A stretch of DNA of 28,584 bases from Lachnospiraceae bacterium. Its GTDB lineage: Bacteria; Bacillota_A; Clostridia; Lachnospirales; Lachnospiraceae. The stretch spans positions 1 to 28,584 of the forward strand of contig DMAZ01000211.1 of assembly GCA_003446335.1 (NCBI GenBank). The letters run 5' to 3'. The position numbers were made by a program, and so were the translations under genes. Below the pieces are notes generated by a model that did not search any database, was not told the origin of the DNA, and worked only from the letters and a program-made list of their open reading frames with translations. Shown here piece after piece: positions 1 to 8,928 of this stretch; within the stretch, counting starts at the first letter, position 1; each line of letters starts with the position of its first letter.

Positions 1-660
1 AAGAAGGGCTGGATTAATCCTGCCGGGTTCAGCAGCGATGATGACCTTGGATCCTGTTGGTGCGAACATGTCGTCCTCGATCAGGAACTGATGCAGTATA
101 TCGCTTCCGCCAAGCACAAGTATGGTATGCGGCTCTTCCGGAATTTCCGGTTCATTTGAATAAGAACCCGGGTCAGTCGCAGCACACCCCTGCAATTTCA
201 GTGGATCGTCATCCTCCGCGATCCAAATCAACTGGTCGCCCGGCTGGAGTACATAGCCCGGATTGTGCGTGAACAGTGACTGCCCTACTCCGAGCACTCC
301 GATTGCCGTGGCATTTGCAAGCCGCAGATTGATGTCACCGATCGAAAGGCCGGCGGCTATAAGTACCTACATATATCTCATTACCCCGAAAACTGAGAAG
401 CTCGGAAAAAATCTCGGACATGCCCGGATGACGGCCGGACTGGATCATGAGGTGTGCGATCGTCTTCTGGAAATTCAGTATCTCCGAACGTTCACCGCCG
501 GCTATTTTAGCCGGTTGCAGCACTTCCCGGACATTTTTATTTGCCATCACCAGTTCTTCGAGAATGCTGATAATGTTTTCATCGAAACCGATTACGATAG
601 TGTGACCGGTTTCAATCACACGGGATTTGCCGCGCTGCAGGGAGGTTACCTTGTAATTGA
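1..660 (-). pseudogene. Decayed CASTOR/POLLUX-type ion channel gene (partial)
   Basis: Minus-strand remnant of a channel protein with RCK-like NAD-binding domains (CASTOR/POLLUX/SYM8 type), running off the left edge. Seen: from about 655 one frame reads SLQRGKSRVIETGHTIVIGF, the usual entry into the first nucleotide-binding fold, followed by ENIISILEELVMANKN. The next roughly 120 residues of the family are missing; after about 15 unrelated residues the frame resumes as TIAHLMIQSGRHPGMSEIFS and ELLSFRGNEIY. Near 360-375 the match shifts frame and continues openly to position 1 (IGDINLRLANATAIGVLG, then PGYVLQPGDQLIWIAEDDD, then PHTILVLGGSD as the second domain). The N-terminal pore segment is absent because a terminator sits directly before the homology. 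Lost 5' end, internal deletion and frameshift together support a pseudogene. The family assignment is from remembered motifs, not a search. Confidence 0.72.
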
Positions 661-662
661 TT

Positions 663-702
663 AAAAAAAGCCACCCTGATTTTTATCATCAGAGTGGTTT
701 TA
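663..702 (-). terminator. Rho-independent terminator after the 135-residue gene
   Basis: Arms at 671-680 and 88-97 of the same block (688-697) form a 10-bp stem with one mismatch and a short AT-rich loop. On the minus strand it is followed by seven consecutive T residues, fitting termination of the yccF/unknown-protein unit. The plus-strand side also has a T-rich tail (TTTTAGTTTG), so it may work both ways. Confidence 0.8.
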
Positions 703-778
703 GTTTGTAGTCAGACGGTCATCAACTTAATGACATTGCCATTGAAGTCCAGATAATTTTTTGATGATTCATTCGTCT

Positions 779-1186
779 CTAAAAATCCTCATTTTTCCAG
801 ATGAACATACCTTCGCCGAAAGCCAGATTCCTGACAAGTGAGAGAAGCTCATCATCCGGATTAAAGATCGTCATATGCGTGTCTTCCGGCTCGGAAATGA
901 TCATCGTATCGTTTATCATAATATTGACATAGCGTTCATAAATGGCCTCTGCGATCTGTTCCGGCGAAGGATTGATTATTCCGTCCTCGTCAAGGGAAAC
1001 AGCCCTGTAGCAATTCAGCTTCAGAATTATATTCACATGTTTCTTTTTGATTTCTGAAAGCTGAGTTCGCCTCAGATAATGTTCTATAGTAAAATACTGG
1101 CCTGTGCCACCTGCCGGGACCTGTTCCGGCAGAATGTCTATGATCCAGTAGGGAGTATTCAGCAATTCCTCAATTGTTCTGCTCAT
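779..1186 (-). CDS. Conserved-looking hypothetical protein, 135 aa
   Basis: I do not recognise the family with certainty. The protein starts MSRTIEELLNTPYWIIDILP and is soluble: I see no signal peptide or membrane segment. It is rich in acidic residues and has a middle part of alternating hydrophobic stretches (HVNIILKLNCYRAVSLDEDG; YVNIMINDTMIISEPEDTHM) and a C-terminal LAFGEGMFIWKN that looks like a folded alpha/beta protein. The ATG at 1186 is preceded by an A/G-rich stretch (AGGGTAAAG). It begins 38 bases after the yccF stop on the same strand, so the two are probably one transcript from the promoter at 1631-1658, ended by the terminator at 663-702. Small proteins beginning in this way occur unnamed in gut Firmicutes, from memory; no function is inferred. 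Confidence 0.8.
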   Translation of the reverse strand: MSRTIEELLNTPYWIIDILPEQVPAGGTGQYFTIEHYLRRTQLSEIKKKHVNIILKLNCYRAVSLDEDGIINPSPEQIAEAIYERYVNIMINDTMIISEPEDTHMTIFNPDDELLSLVRNLAFGEGMFIWKNEDF

Positions 1187-1224
1187 TTTTCTTTACCCTA
1201 TCCTGCCGGAAAACAGTCAGCTTC

Positions 1225-1590
1225 TTATACTCGAACGATATAAGATCCGAATGGCCTCAGAGACAGTTTCGCTATCTTAAAAAACTGCTTGCCGAACGGA
1301 ATACCTATTATGGTGATACACCAGGCACATCCGATCAGGAAGTTACCAAGAGCCATCCACCAGCCATTTACAATGAACCAGATCACATTCACAAGAAAGG
1401 AAGCGGCGCCACCGCCGTATTCTATTCTTCTTCCGAATGGCCAGAAAGACATGACAGCAAATTTAAAGCATTGCAGACCATATGGTATTCCGACGATCGT
1501 GATACACCATAAGACACCGGACAGGATCCAGGCCATACCACTGAAGAAGCCTCCGAATATAAACCAACAAATGTTACCTAATAATCTCAT
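1225..1590 (-). CDS. YccF domain-containing inner-membrane protein
   Basis: Small membrane protein of the YccF (DUF307) family, function unknown. The 121 residues contain two similar halves, the known layout of the family: residues about 28-53 (WCITIVGIPYGLQCFKFAVM then SFWPFG) and about 90-114 (WCITIIGIPFGKQFFKIAKL then SLRPFG). Each half is preceded by a hydrophobic segment (residues about 5-27 and 63-88), giving roughly four membrane-spanning stretches. The ATG at 1590 follows a G-rich ribosome binding site (GCGGGGGAT) at good spacing, and a sigma-A promoter lies just upstream. It is divergent from the lactate permease gene and leads into the 135-residue protein gene. Confidence 0.92.
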   Translation of the reverse strand: MRLLGNICWFIFGGFFSGMAWILSGVLWCITIVGIPYGLQCFKFAVMSFWPFGRRIEYGGGAASFLVNVIWFIVNGWWMALGNFLIGCAWCITIIGIPFGKQFFKIAKLSLRPFGSYIVRV

Positions 1591-1630
1591 ATGTCTTTAT
1601 CCCCCGCAAAACTTTCTATTCTATTTTTTT

Positions 1631-1658
1631 ATGATATTCTTTTTACTAAAACTGTCAA
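1631..1658 (-). promoter_or_regulatory. Sigma-A type promoter for yccF
   Basis: On the minus strand there is a consensus TTGACA (1653-1658), a 16-base spacer and TATCAT (1631-1636), about 40 bases before the yccF start codon. Confidence 0.75.
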
Positions 1659-1783
1659 ATACATTATTCATTATGTCTCATCGGGCTTCGGTTCCGGGTA
1701 AATTCTTTTCCTCTGACCATAAGTACATAATGTATCCGTCGATAGTGATTTTGTCATAGTTTCCGGTATTTTCCGTGAAACTT

Positions 1784-1814
1784 TTGTGGAAAGTGTGTGA
1801 AAAAATGCTATAAT
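1784..1814 (+). promoter_or_regulatory. Extended -10 promoter for the lactate permease gene
   Basis: TATAAT at 1809-1814 is preceded by TG one base upstream (TGCTATAAT), an extended -10 element. The -35 is poor (TTGTGG or similar around 1784-1790), as often seen with extended -10 promoters. The start codon follows 28 bases later after a strong AAAGGGGG (1828-1835). Confidence 0.65.
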
Positions 1815-1842
1815 ATCAGTATTAACGAAAGGGGGCACCAAG

Positions 1843-3384
1843 ATGTTTTTGAAATTTATTTTAGCTTTACTTCCTATTATCTGGCTCATCGTAGCCATGA
1901 GTATTCTGAAGATGCCGGGCTTCAAAGCATGCTTCATCGCTTTCGTAATTACTTTTGTTCTCGCAATCGCCGGTTGGAAACTCAGTGTGGTCAACACGGC
2001 AACAGCTGCGCTGGAGGGTATCTGCAACGCCTTATGGCCGATCATTATCGTTATCCTTGCAGCACTGTTCGTCTACAATCTCACCCTCAAGACCGGAGCC
2101 ATGGAAAAAATCAAAGCCATGCTGGCCGGTGTCTCTACCGACAAGAGAATCCTGATGCTCCTCATTGCATTCGGTTTCGGTAACTTCATGGAAGGCATGG
2201 CAGGTTTCGGTACCGCTGTTGCTATTCCGGCCGGTATCCTCGTGGGTCTGGGATTCGATCCGATTCTTTCCATCGTTTCCTGTCTGATCATCAATTCGAC
2301 TCCGACAGCATTCGGTTCTGTAGGTGTCCCGACCAATACCATGGCCAATATAACCGGCTTTGATGTTGTCTCTATATCCGGAAATGTCGCAAAGATCCAG
2401 CTGGTCGTCTCTTTCCTGCTTCCGTTCATCGCCATCATCGTGATCGGCGAAGGCGTAAAAGCGCTGAAAGGACTCATTCCGATCATTCTTATTGCTGACT
2501 TTGCATTCCTTATTCCTCAGTATATCGTTGCCAATGTAATCGGTCCCGATCTCGCGGATATCATCGGTGCCATCTTCTCCATGATCGCCATCATTATTGC
2601 GGCAATGAAACTTCCGAGAAAGAAAATACCGGAATTTGAAGTCGAATCCAACGGTGATTCTCTTAAGGGGCTCACAATGAAAGAAGCTCTTGTAGCATGG
2701 TCTCCGTTCATTCTGATTTTCATATTCCTTCTTCTTACATCCACACTGGTCCCGATCATTCACGATCCGCTTGCGGCCATCAATTCGAAGATACAGTTCT
2801 ATGCCGGAGAAAATCCAGCTACACTGACCTTCTACTGGATCAATACGCCTGGTGTCCTGATCATCCTTGCCGGTATCATCGGAGGACTTATTCAGGGTGC
2901 TTCTTTTGGTGAAATCATCAGTATCTTCGTTACAACTGTAAAGAAAAATGTTAAGACGATTATTACGATCTGCTCCGTCCTCGCTGTCGCGAAGATCATG
3001 GGTTACAGCGGAATGATCAGCGACATCGCCAACGTTCTGGTCAAGGTCGCCGGAGACAAGTTCCCGCTCATCTCCCCGTTGATCGGTACAATCGGCGGAT
3101 TCGTGACAGGTTCCGGTACATCCACGACGGCACTCTTCGGCCAGCTCCAGGTAGAGACCGCCAACCAGATCGGTGCGAATCCGGTATGGCTTGCTGCAGC
3201 CAACCTTATGGGCGCCGGCATCGGCAAGATGATCTGCCCGCAGAGCATCGCCATCGGTACCGCAGCCTGCAACCTGAGCGGCGCGGAAAGCAAGATTCTC
3301 GGAAAGACTGCGATCTATACAGTACTCTTCGCTGTGATTGGCGGAATTGTATGTTTTGTGCTTCCGATGATCGGTCTTGTATAA
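1843..3384 (+). CDS. lctP: L-lactate permease (LctP family)
   Basis: Integral membrane lactate transporter of the LctP family (TC 2.A.14), moving lactate with protons across the cytoplasmic membrane. The 513 residues are almost wholly hydrophobic, with about 12-14 segments. Family signatures are visible: NFMEGMAGFGTAVAIPAGIL at about 118-137, INSTPTAFGSVGVPTNT at about 151-167, and near the C-terminus GFVTGSGTSTTALFGQLQ and NLMGAGIGKMICPQSIAIGT. It is slightly shorter than E. coli LldP (about 550). The ATG follows AAAGGGGG at ideal spacing. It is monocistronic, with its own promoter and a terminator about 90 bases after the stop. No lactate dehydrogenase or electron-transfer gene lies beside it, so whether it serves uptake or export cannot be read here; a related glycolate substrate is possible. 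Confidence 0.93.
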   Translation: MFLKFILALLPIIWLIVAMSILKMPGFKACFIAFVITFVLAIAGWKLSVVNTATAALEGICNALWPIIIVILAALFVYNLTLKTGAMEKIKAMLAGVSTDKRILMLLIAFGFGNFMEGMAGFGTAVAIPAGILVGLGFDPILSIVSCLIINSTPTAFGSVGVPTNTMANITGFDVVSISGNVAKIQLVVSFLLPFIAIIVIGEGVKALKGLIPIILIADFAFLIPQYIVANVIGPDLADIIGAIFSMIAIIIAAMKLPRKKIPEFEVESNGDSLKGLTMKEALVAWSPFILIFIFLLLTSTLVPIIHDPLAAINSKIQFYAGENPATLTFYWINTPGVLIILAGIIGGLIQGASFGEIISIFVTTVKKNVKTIITICSVLAVAKIMGYSGMISDIANVLVKVAGDKFPLISPLIGTIGGFVTGSGTSTTALFGQLQVETANQIGANPVWLAAANLMGAGIGKMICPQSIAIGTAACNLSGAESKILGKTAIYTVLFAVIGGIVCFVLPMIGLV

Positions 3385-3470
3385 TCTTATACAAAAGGGC
3401 CTGAACGGCTATAGATAGAAACGGAAACAGAGTAATAAAGAAAAAAGCGGAATAGAATAATATAGAAAAA

Positions 3471-3524
3471 AGGCAGGTTTCATACTGTAAATACTATACG
3501 GTATGATGCCTGTCTTTTATTTTG
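3471..3524 (+). terminator. Terminator of the lactate permease gene
   Basis: Arms at about 3472-3487 and 3499-3514 pair over about 16 positions with some G-T wobbles and one mismatch, followed by TTTTATTTT. The position fits the end of the lactate permease transcript. Confidence 0.75.
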
Positions 3525-3619
3525 TCCAAAAACAGGTACGTAATCGTTATGTCAACTGAATATCATCACTATATCCGTATGACACACGTCATGATTTTGA
3601 GCCGGAAAATGTATTTTAA

Positions 3620-3699
3620 ATTACATATGTAATGTTTTTTGCCTGTCTTAAATTACATTTGTAATGCATTACATATGCAATTTATTTCATATGACAATT
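3620..3699. repeat. 16-bp-periodic CATATG palindrome array (putative operator)
   Basis: Perfect 14-bp palindrome ATTACATATGTAAT at 3620-3633; near-copies ATTACATTTGTAAT at 3652-3665 and ATTACATATGCAAT at 3668-3681; weaker ATTTCATATGACAA at 3684-3697 (10 of 14 matching). Centres are at 3626.5, 3658.5, 3674.5 and 3690.5, all on a 16-base grid with one missing position (3642.5). The junction of the second and third also creates TGTAATGCATTACA, a further perfect palindrome. It lies 30-110 bases upstream of the likely -10 of the GH32 gene. The regulator is not in the window. Confidence 0.65.
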
Positions 3700-3728
3700 A
3701 TCAGATGTCAGAATATACACTCATATTT

Positions 3729-3734
3729 TATAAT
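3729..3734 (+). promoter_or_regulatory. Possible -10 element of the GH32 gene
   Basis: TATAAT 60 bases before the start codon. No acceptable -35 is present at 16-18 bases upstream (TGTCAG at 3706-3711 is a poor match), which would suit an activated promoter. Other AT-rich hexamers nearby could serve instead. Confidence 0.4.
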
Positions 3735-3793
3735 ATTATCTAATTTAATTTGACGCAATCTACACACCATGCATCAAAAGAAAGGAGAAATGA

Positions 3794-6700
3794 ATGAAAA
3801 AGAAAAATGTAACCAAATTAATGTCACTCTTTCTGGCATTCGTTACAGCATCATTCAGCGCCTTCGCGTCTGTACCCCCGGTATTGGCGGCGGAAGAAAA
3901 CACTGTTGCTGTAGAATCCTCATGGGAGGATGACGGTCAGGAAGAATTACAGGATTTTTCAGACCTGGATTTTACGGAAGAAACCGATGTGGCGGACATT
4001 CCGGAAGATTTGGAGGAATCATCGAATTCGGTGATTATTGAAGACTCTGATACGACTGATTCCCCGGAAGATGAGCAGGAAGATCTGCCCGCGGAAGAAA
4101 CGGAACAGGTAATCGGATCCGGCAGCGGCCTGACCGACTTCACCTCTCCCACCGATGATCTGATTATTGACGAAGATAGTCACGCAGTAACTCTTATCAA
4201 CACCGGCGGTGACCATTTTGCTGTATATAACGGTCTTGAATCGGAGGTCAATTCTTTCACCCTGGAAGCGGATGTCTTCTTCAAGCAGGGACAGGATATC
4301 AATTCCGCAGCCCTTATTTTCGGTCTCTCCAGCAAGACCGCTCCCGGCGTCCACTGGAACGGAGCCAATGTTGATTCCGGACGTCTGGGCAACGCCGATG
4401 CATTCCGTATGTTCGGACCCGATGTAGGCGGTGAGATTGCCTGCGGAAACGGCGCTGACGTTGATTTTACACTTCCTGTTCATTTCAAGATGCAGGTCAA
4501 TGAAAAAGGCGAGTTCACCTACAGCTATGGGAATAATGACAAGACTCCCAGCTCCAAATCCGGTAAACTCGCTTCCTGGACCGGCGGCTACGTCGGACTT
4601 CTGACCTGGAACTCCGAAGCAACATTCACCAACATTTCTTTTGAAGGTGAATACGTTGAAAGCGGCGGTGAAAATACTTCCCTGGATGCGGATGAGCGCT
4701 ATAAGACGAATCTGACCGGACTTGTCTCGACAAGCGGCGTATGGGAAGTTACAGATGAAGGTCTGCACAGCAACGCAGTCGGTCTGGGTGACAGTTTCCT
4801 TTACTCCGAATCATTTGCCGGTGATTTTGTATTTTCCACAAATGTCAAATTCCTTTCAGACGGCGGCGCTGCTTCTCTTCTTTTCCGCAGCGGTTCCTCC
4901 AACAGTAACCGGAACAGCTATGCTGTGAATTTTGACATCGGGAACAAGGCCGGCAAGTTCTGGAGATGGGTGGACGGCCGGGATATGGTCCTTGGCAACG
5001 AGAAACCGGGACCTGTCTCAGACGATGGTACCTATAATCTGAAGGTCGTTGCCATTGGCAGCTGGGTCTCGTTCTATGTGAATGATACGCTCCTTGCCAG
5101 CTCCGGAGATTACACCCTTCAGCCTGATGACAGAGGACAGGATACATGCGCATTTGACGGTTATCTGGGACTTCTGAACTTCAACGGCGAAATGGTATTC
5201 CAGAATACTTTCTTCACTCCGATCGAAGGGGCATTTGATCCCCGCCTTGAAGACATCACCGTATCTTCTTCCGGAACTGTTGAAAAGAAAGCGCAGTTCA
5301 CCCCGGGTGAGCCCATTTTTATACAGTATGTTGAAAATGACGCTTCTTCAGTAGACATCATCACCACCCCAATGAGCAGCGGAACAGACGTTAACGTAAT
5401 CGGTCCTGACGGTGAGACCTACGCCGACGGCAAAGGAGTCCCGGTCAGCGTGGGCGTCAACTATATCACGGTAGTCAGCACATCCACCTCTGATGACGGC
5501 ACGACTGCATCACTGACCTATCGTGTCAATGTCCACCGCAGACAGCCCGATGCCATCTATTACAACGAACCATATCGTGACCAGTACCACTACTCCGTCA
5601 AGGACGGCTGGGCCAATGACCCCAACGGTCTTGTCTACTACAATGGGACCTACCACTTCTTCTATCAGTTCTATGATGCGAAACAGTGGGGACCCATGCA
5701 TTGGGCACATGTCACCAGCACCGACCTGATTCACTGGGAAGAGCAGCCCATCGCATTCTATCCTGACGCCAACGGAGCTATGTTCTCGGGCTGTATTGTA
5801 ATTGATGATAATAATACTTCCGGTTTATTCTCATCTCCGGAAGGCGGTCTTGTAGCTCTCATTACCTGCGACGGTAACGGACAGCGCATCAAACTGGCTT
5901 ACAGCGAGGACGAGGGATGTACATGGACAAAGGTCGACAATATTGCCGCTGACTGGACACGCGATCCTCTCGGCACTGACGCTTTCCGTGACCCCAAGGT
6001 CTTCCGCTGGGAGAACAAATGGTTCATGGTCCTCGCAGGAGGTCCTCTCCGCATTTACTCGTCTGATGATCTTCTCACATGGACATGTGAAGCCACTTAC
6101 GCCGACCTTCACACAGAATGCCCTGATCTGTATCCGATCGAGGCATCTGACGGAGCCGTCAAGTGGGTCCTCTCCAGAGGCGGACGCTTCTACAAAGTCG
6201 GAGACTTTACAGAAGTAAACGGCAAGTGGAGATTCGTACCGGACAGCGAATATACTGACAGGGACGGTGTCATGAATTTCGGTAAGGATTCTTACGCAGC
6301 CATGACTTTCTATGTACAGGATTTCGGCACGGCCGCGAACCCGACTCTCCCGGATATACTCGAGATCAACTGGATGAATACCTGGGACGACTACTGCAAT
6401 GCAGTTGCCAACAAAGTCGGTCAGGATTTCAACGGAACCTTTAATCTCGTTCTGAAAGAAGGACTGATTGAGGAAAACGGAACTTATCTCCTGACACAGA
6501 CTCCTGTCGATGAGTATGAATCTCTTCGAGGCGATGCAGTCATCGACCTGAAAGGAGCAGAAGTAACTCCGGACAATGATATCCTTGACAGTTTTGCAGG
6601 CGACTGCTACGAAATCGTCTCGACATTCTATCCCGGAAGTGATACGACAAAGGTAGGCTTCAAGCTCCGTGTAAGCGAAGACGAATCAACGGATGTCATC

Positions 6701-8893
6701 TACGATCTGAACAGCCAGACACTTTCCATTGACCGCAGCAGATCCGGTATCCAGATTTCCAAGCGCTTCACAGATGTTGACAGCCAGCAGGTCTCACCGA
6801 ACGATGACGGCAGCGTAACACTCCATATCTATATGGACAAGGCAAGCATTGAAGTATTTACGAAAGACGATACCGCTGCAGGCGGAAATCAGATATTCCC
6901 GTCAGCAGACAGCCTCGGAGCAAAAGTCATCGCCGAAGGAGGTACTGCAACCGCTGACATCACTATTTATCCGATGGATTCCATCTGGGACAAGACTACC
7001 AGCGACATTCCTCTCGTCATCACATCCGGAACCGAAGATGAAATCTTCATGTATGCGGGCGATAAGAAGACGATCAGAGTCACTCTGCTTCCTACAAATG
7101 TTGCCCAGGATGTGGATTGGACCGTTGAAGACAGCTCCGTTGTCTCCATGCAGGTAAAAGGAGCAGCAGCCACTGTCACAGCCCTCAAAAAAGGTACAAC
7201 TACAGTTACGGCTACATCGACAGCCGTTCCTGAACTGACAAAGTCCTTCACAATACAGGTCCTCGAGAACAATTTCGAAACCAATCTTGAGGACTGGAAA
7301 GCTGTTAACGGCACCTGGGTCGTAGATGATAAAACTCTGAGCTGCTCCAATGTCGGATCCAATGATTTCTATATGTCGGCAAAACCGATTGATTTTGAAG
7401 AGTTCGTTTTAGAGACCAAAGTAGCTTACACACGCGGACTTATCAATATCTTCTTTGCAACTAACTCGACTGACCCGTTTGACAGGCAGGCTTACGCTAT
7501 CCAGGTGGGAGACAGCCCCAACGTCCGCCTGTTCAGATTTGCCGGTGATACGATTGCTGAGGGCAGCATGGGCAAGACGATCAATGACGGTCAGTATCAC
7601 GACGTTAAGATTACGAAGACGGTCGATAACATTTGCATCGAAATCGACGGAACAGAATGCCTGGACCGAAAGATGGAGAATGTGGAGTCCTTCTTTAATA
7701 CGAAACCGTATGCAGGTATCGGTCTCTGGGACGGTGCTGTAGACGTGCAGACATTCTATGTCAACGAACTGAAACCGGAACCGAAGAGCATCTCAAAAGC
7801 TTCCGTCTCCGGTATCAGCCGTTCCTACGGTTATTCAGGAAAAGAATACACTCCGGCGATCACAGTCACCCTTGACGGCGAAATGCTGATCGAAGGAACT
7901 GACTATACGGTCAAGTATGAAAATAACAAGAATCCGGGAACCGCAAAAATAACGGTTACAGGTATCGGTAACTACAAAGATACAAGAGTCAGGACCTTTG
8001 AGATTGTTGACTGTGTATCCACTATAAAATCCGGAAAGACCTACCTGATGATTCCTAAGAATAATTCTTCAACGGCAGTATGCTCTTTCGCCGGCAGGAT
8101 GGTCAACAATACAAAAGTCTACATAACTGACAGAAGCAACTCGGAGGCGATGCGTTTTAAAGCTGTCAAGAACTCAGACGGTACATGGAAGTTCATTAAC
8201 GCCAAGTGCGAACTGGCTCTTGCAGTCCAGCAGAACAGTCCGCTTGTCGGAAAAGGTCTCGTTCTGTACGAACAGACTACCAGACAGGCACAGAACTGGA
8301 AGCTTTCAAAGAGATCAGATAACTCTTTCGCAATCATGAATTCGGTGACAGGATATTCGATAGCCATGTCCGACTCTTCCGCAGTAAAGGGTACGACACT
8401 GAGCATGGCCGAGACGGCAAGCAACGGTCTTCAGAGATTCTATTTTGTGGAAACCGATGCGGTGAAAACGCCTTTCGACGGTACATATGCAGTCAAGGCT
8501 TCAGCGAACAAGAAGTTCGCCCTCAACATTTCATCTTCTTCCAAGGAAGACGGCGCAAATGTGAATCTTTACACTTACAGCAATACGAACGTCAAAAAGT
8601 TCAAAGTGATGTACAGCGGCGGCGGCTTCTATCGTCTGGTCAATGTAAATTCCGGACTGTGCGTAACGGTAAAAGGAAATTCGACATACAACGGCGCGAA
8701 CGTTATCCAGAGTAAATGGGCTGCCGAGAACGGACAGAGATGGAAGATCAAAAAGAATTCCGACGGAACGGTGACCTTCACCAATGCCCTCGGCACAGTG
8801 CTCCATCTTGTAAGCAATCAGACAGTGAATAATAAGAATGTAGTCGCCAAGACAGCTGCCTCGACCAAGGCACAGAAATGGTATCTCGAGTGA
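3794..8893 (+). CDS. Secreted multimodular GH32 fructan hydrolase (levanase/inulinase-like)
   Basis: Extracellular glycoside hydrolase family 32 enzyme of 1699 residues, expected to release fructose from fructans or sucrose. Order seen: signal peptide (cleavage about residue 32-33, after PPVLA); acidic linker to about 110; two concanavalin-like modules (about 110-285 and 293-480); a cadherin-like/Ig module (about 482-588); the GH32 propeller and sandwich (about 596-1075); a bacterial Ig-like group 2 module (about 1075-1157); a third concanavalin-like module (about 1158-1330); a small Ig-like module (about 1335-1403); and a beta-trefoil lectin-like region in two parts (about 1406-1699). The catalytic triad is intact: nucleophile D609 in WANDPNG, D733 in FRDPK, acid/base E775 in ECPD. 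There is no LPXTG or SLH anchor, so it is probably released or held by its binding modules. The start at 3794 has AGGAG six bases upstream. It is flanked by an operator-like array and a strong terminator, and no sugar transporter or fructokinase lies adjacent. Exact substrate (levan, inulin, sucrose) is not decidable here. Confidence 0.93.
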   Translation: MKKKNVTKLMSLFLAFVTASFSAFASVPPVLAAEENTVAVESSWEDDGQEELQDFSDLDFTEETDVADIPEDLEESSNSVIIEDSDTTDSPEDEQEDLPAEETEQVIGSGSGLTDFTSPTDDLIIDEDSHAVTLINTGGDHFAVYNGLESEVNSFTLEADVFFKQGQDINSAALIFGLSSKTAPGVHWNGANVDSGRLGNADAFRMFGPDVGGEIACGNGADVDFTLPVHFKMQVNEKGEFTYSYGNNDKTPSSKSGKLASWTGGYVGLLTWNSEATFTNISFEGEYVESGGENTSLDADERYKTNLTGLVSTSGVWEVTDEGLHSNAVGLGDSFLYSESFAGDFVFSTNVKFLSDGGAASLLFRSGSSNSNRNSYAVNFDIGNKAGKFWRWVDGRDMVLGNEKPGPVSDDGTYNLKVVAIGSWVSFYVNDTLLASSGDYTLQPDDRGQDTCAFDGYLGLLNFNGEMVFQNTFFTPIEGAFDPRLEDITVSSSGTVEKKAQFTPGEPIFIQYVENDASSVDIITTPMSSGTDVNVIGPDGETYADGKGVPVSVGVNYITVVSTSTSDDGTTASLTYRVNVHRRQPDAIYYNEPYRDQYHYSVKDGWANDPNGLVYYNGTYHFFYQFYDAKQWGPMHWAHVTSTDLIHWEEQPIAFYPDANGAMFSGCIVIDDNNTSGLFSSPEGGLVALITCDGNGQRIKLAYSEDEGCTWTKVDNIAADWTRDPLGTDAFRDPKVFRWENKWFMVLAGGPLRIYSSDDLLTWTCEATYADLHTECPDLYPIEASDGAVKWVLSRGGRFYKVGDFTEVNGKWRFVPDSEYTDRDGVMNFGKDSYAAMTFYVQDFGTAANPTLPDILEINWMNTWDDYCNAVANKVGQDFNGTFNLVLKEGLIEENGTYLLTQTPVDEYESLRGDAVIDLKGAEVTPDNDILDSFAGDCYEIVSTFYPGSDTTKVGFKLRVSEDESTDVIYDLNSQTLSIDRSRSGIQISKRFTDVDSQQVSPNDDGSVTLHIYMDKASIEVFTKDDTAAGGNQIFPSADSLGAKVIAEGGTATADITIYPMDSIWDKTTSDIPLVITSGTEDEIFMYAGDKKTIRVTLLPTNVAQDVDWTVEDSSVVSMQVKGAAATVTALKKGTTTVTATSTAVPELTKSFTIQVLENNFETNLEDWKAVNGTWVVDDKTLSCSNVGSNDFYMSAKPIDFEEFVLETKVAYTRGLINIFFATNSTDPFDRQAYAIQVGDSPNVRLFRFAGDTIAEGSMGKTINDGQYHDVKITKTVDNICIEIDGTECLDRKMENVESFFNTKPYAGIGLWDGAVDVQTFYVNELKPEPKSISKASVSGISRSYGYSGKEYTPAITVTLDGEMLIEGTDYTVKYENNKNPGTAKITVTGIGNYKDTRVRTFEIVDCVSTIKSGKTYLMIPKNNSSTAVCSFAGRMVNNTKVYITDRSNSEAMRFKAVKNSDGTWKFINAKCELALAVQQNSPLVGKGLVLYEQTTRQAQNWKLSKRSDNSFAIMNSVTGYSIAMSDSSAVKGTTLSMAETASNGLQRFYFVETDAVKTPFDGTYAVKASANKKFALNISSSSKEDGANVNLYTYSNTNVKKFKVMYSGGGFYRLVNVNSGLCVTVKGNSTYNGANVIQSKWAAENGQRWKIKKNSDGTVTFTNALGTVLHLVSNQTVNNKNVVAKTAASTKAQKWYLE

Positions 8894-8928
8894 CCTTTAA
8901 TGCCATACTTATTATCTCCTCCCAAAAT

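Larger units (their letters stand above)
3385..3793 (+). other. 409-base intergenic region before the GH32 gene
   Basis: This stretch has no gene. It holds the lactate permease terminator (3471-3524), a 14-base imperfect palindrome ATGAC-N4-GTCAT at 3579-3592, the AT-rich palindrome array at 3620-3699, a TATAAT at 3729-3734 and the GH32 ribosome binding site (AGGAG at 3783-3787). The second half is strongly AT-rich compared with flanking genes. Confidence 0.8.

Noticed and set aside
263..664. Plus-strand open frame of 133 residues over the channel remnant
   Set aside because: Homology is on the minus strand; this frame lacks a ribosome binding site and has no recognisable content.
2032..2763. 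243-residue minus-strand open frame inside the lactate permease gene
   Set aside because: It is a charged shadow of a recognised transporter gene, with no promoter or ribosome binding site.
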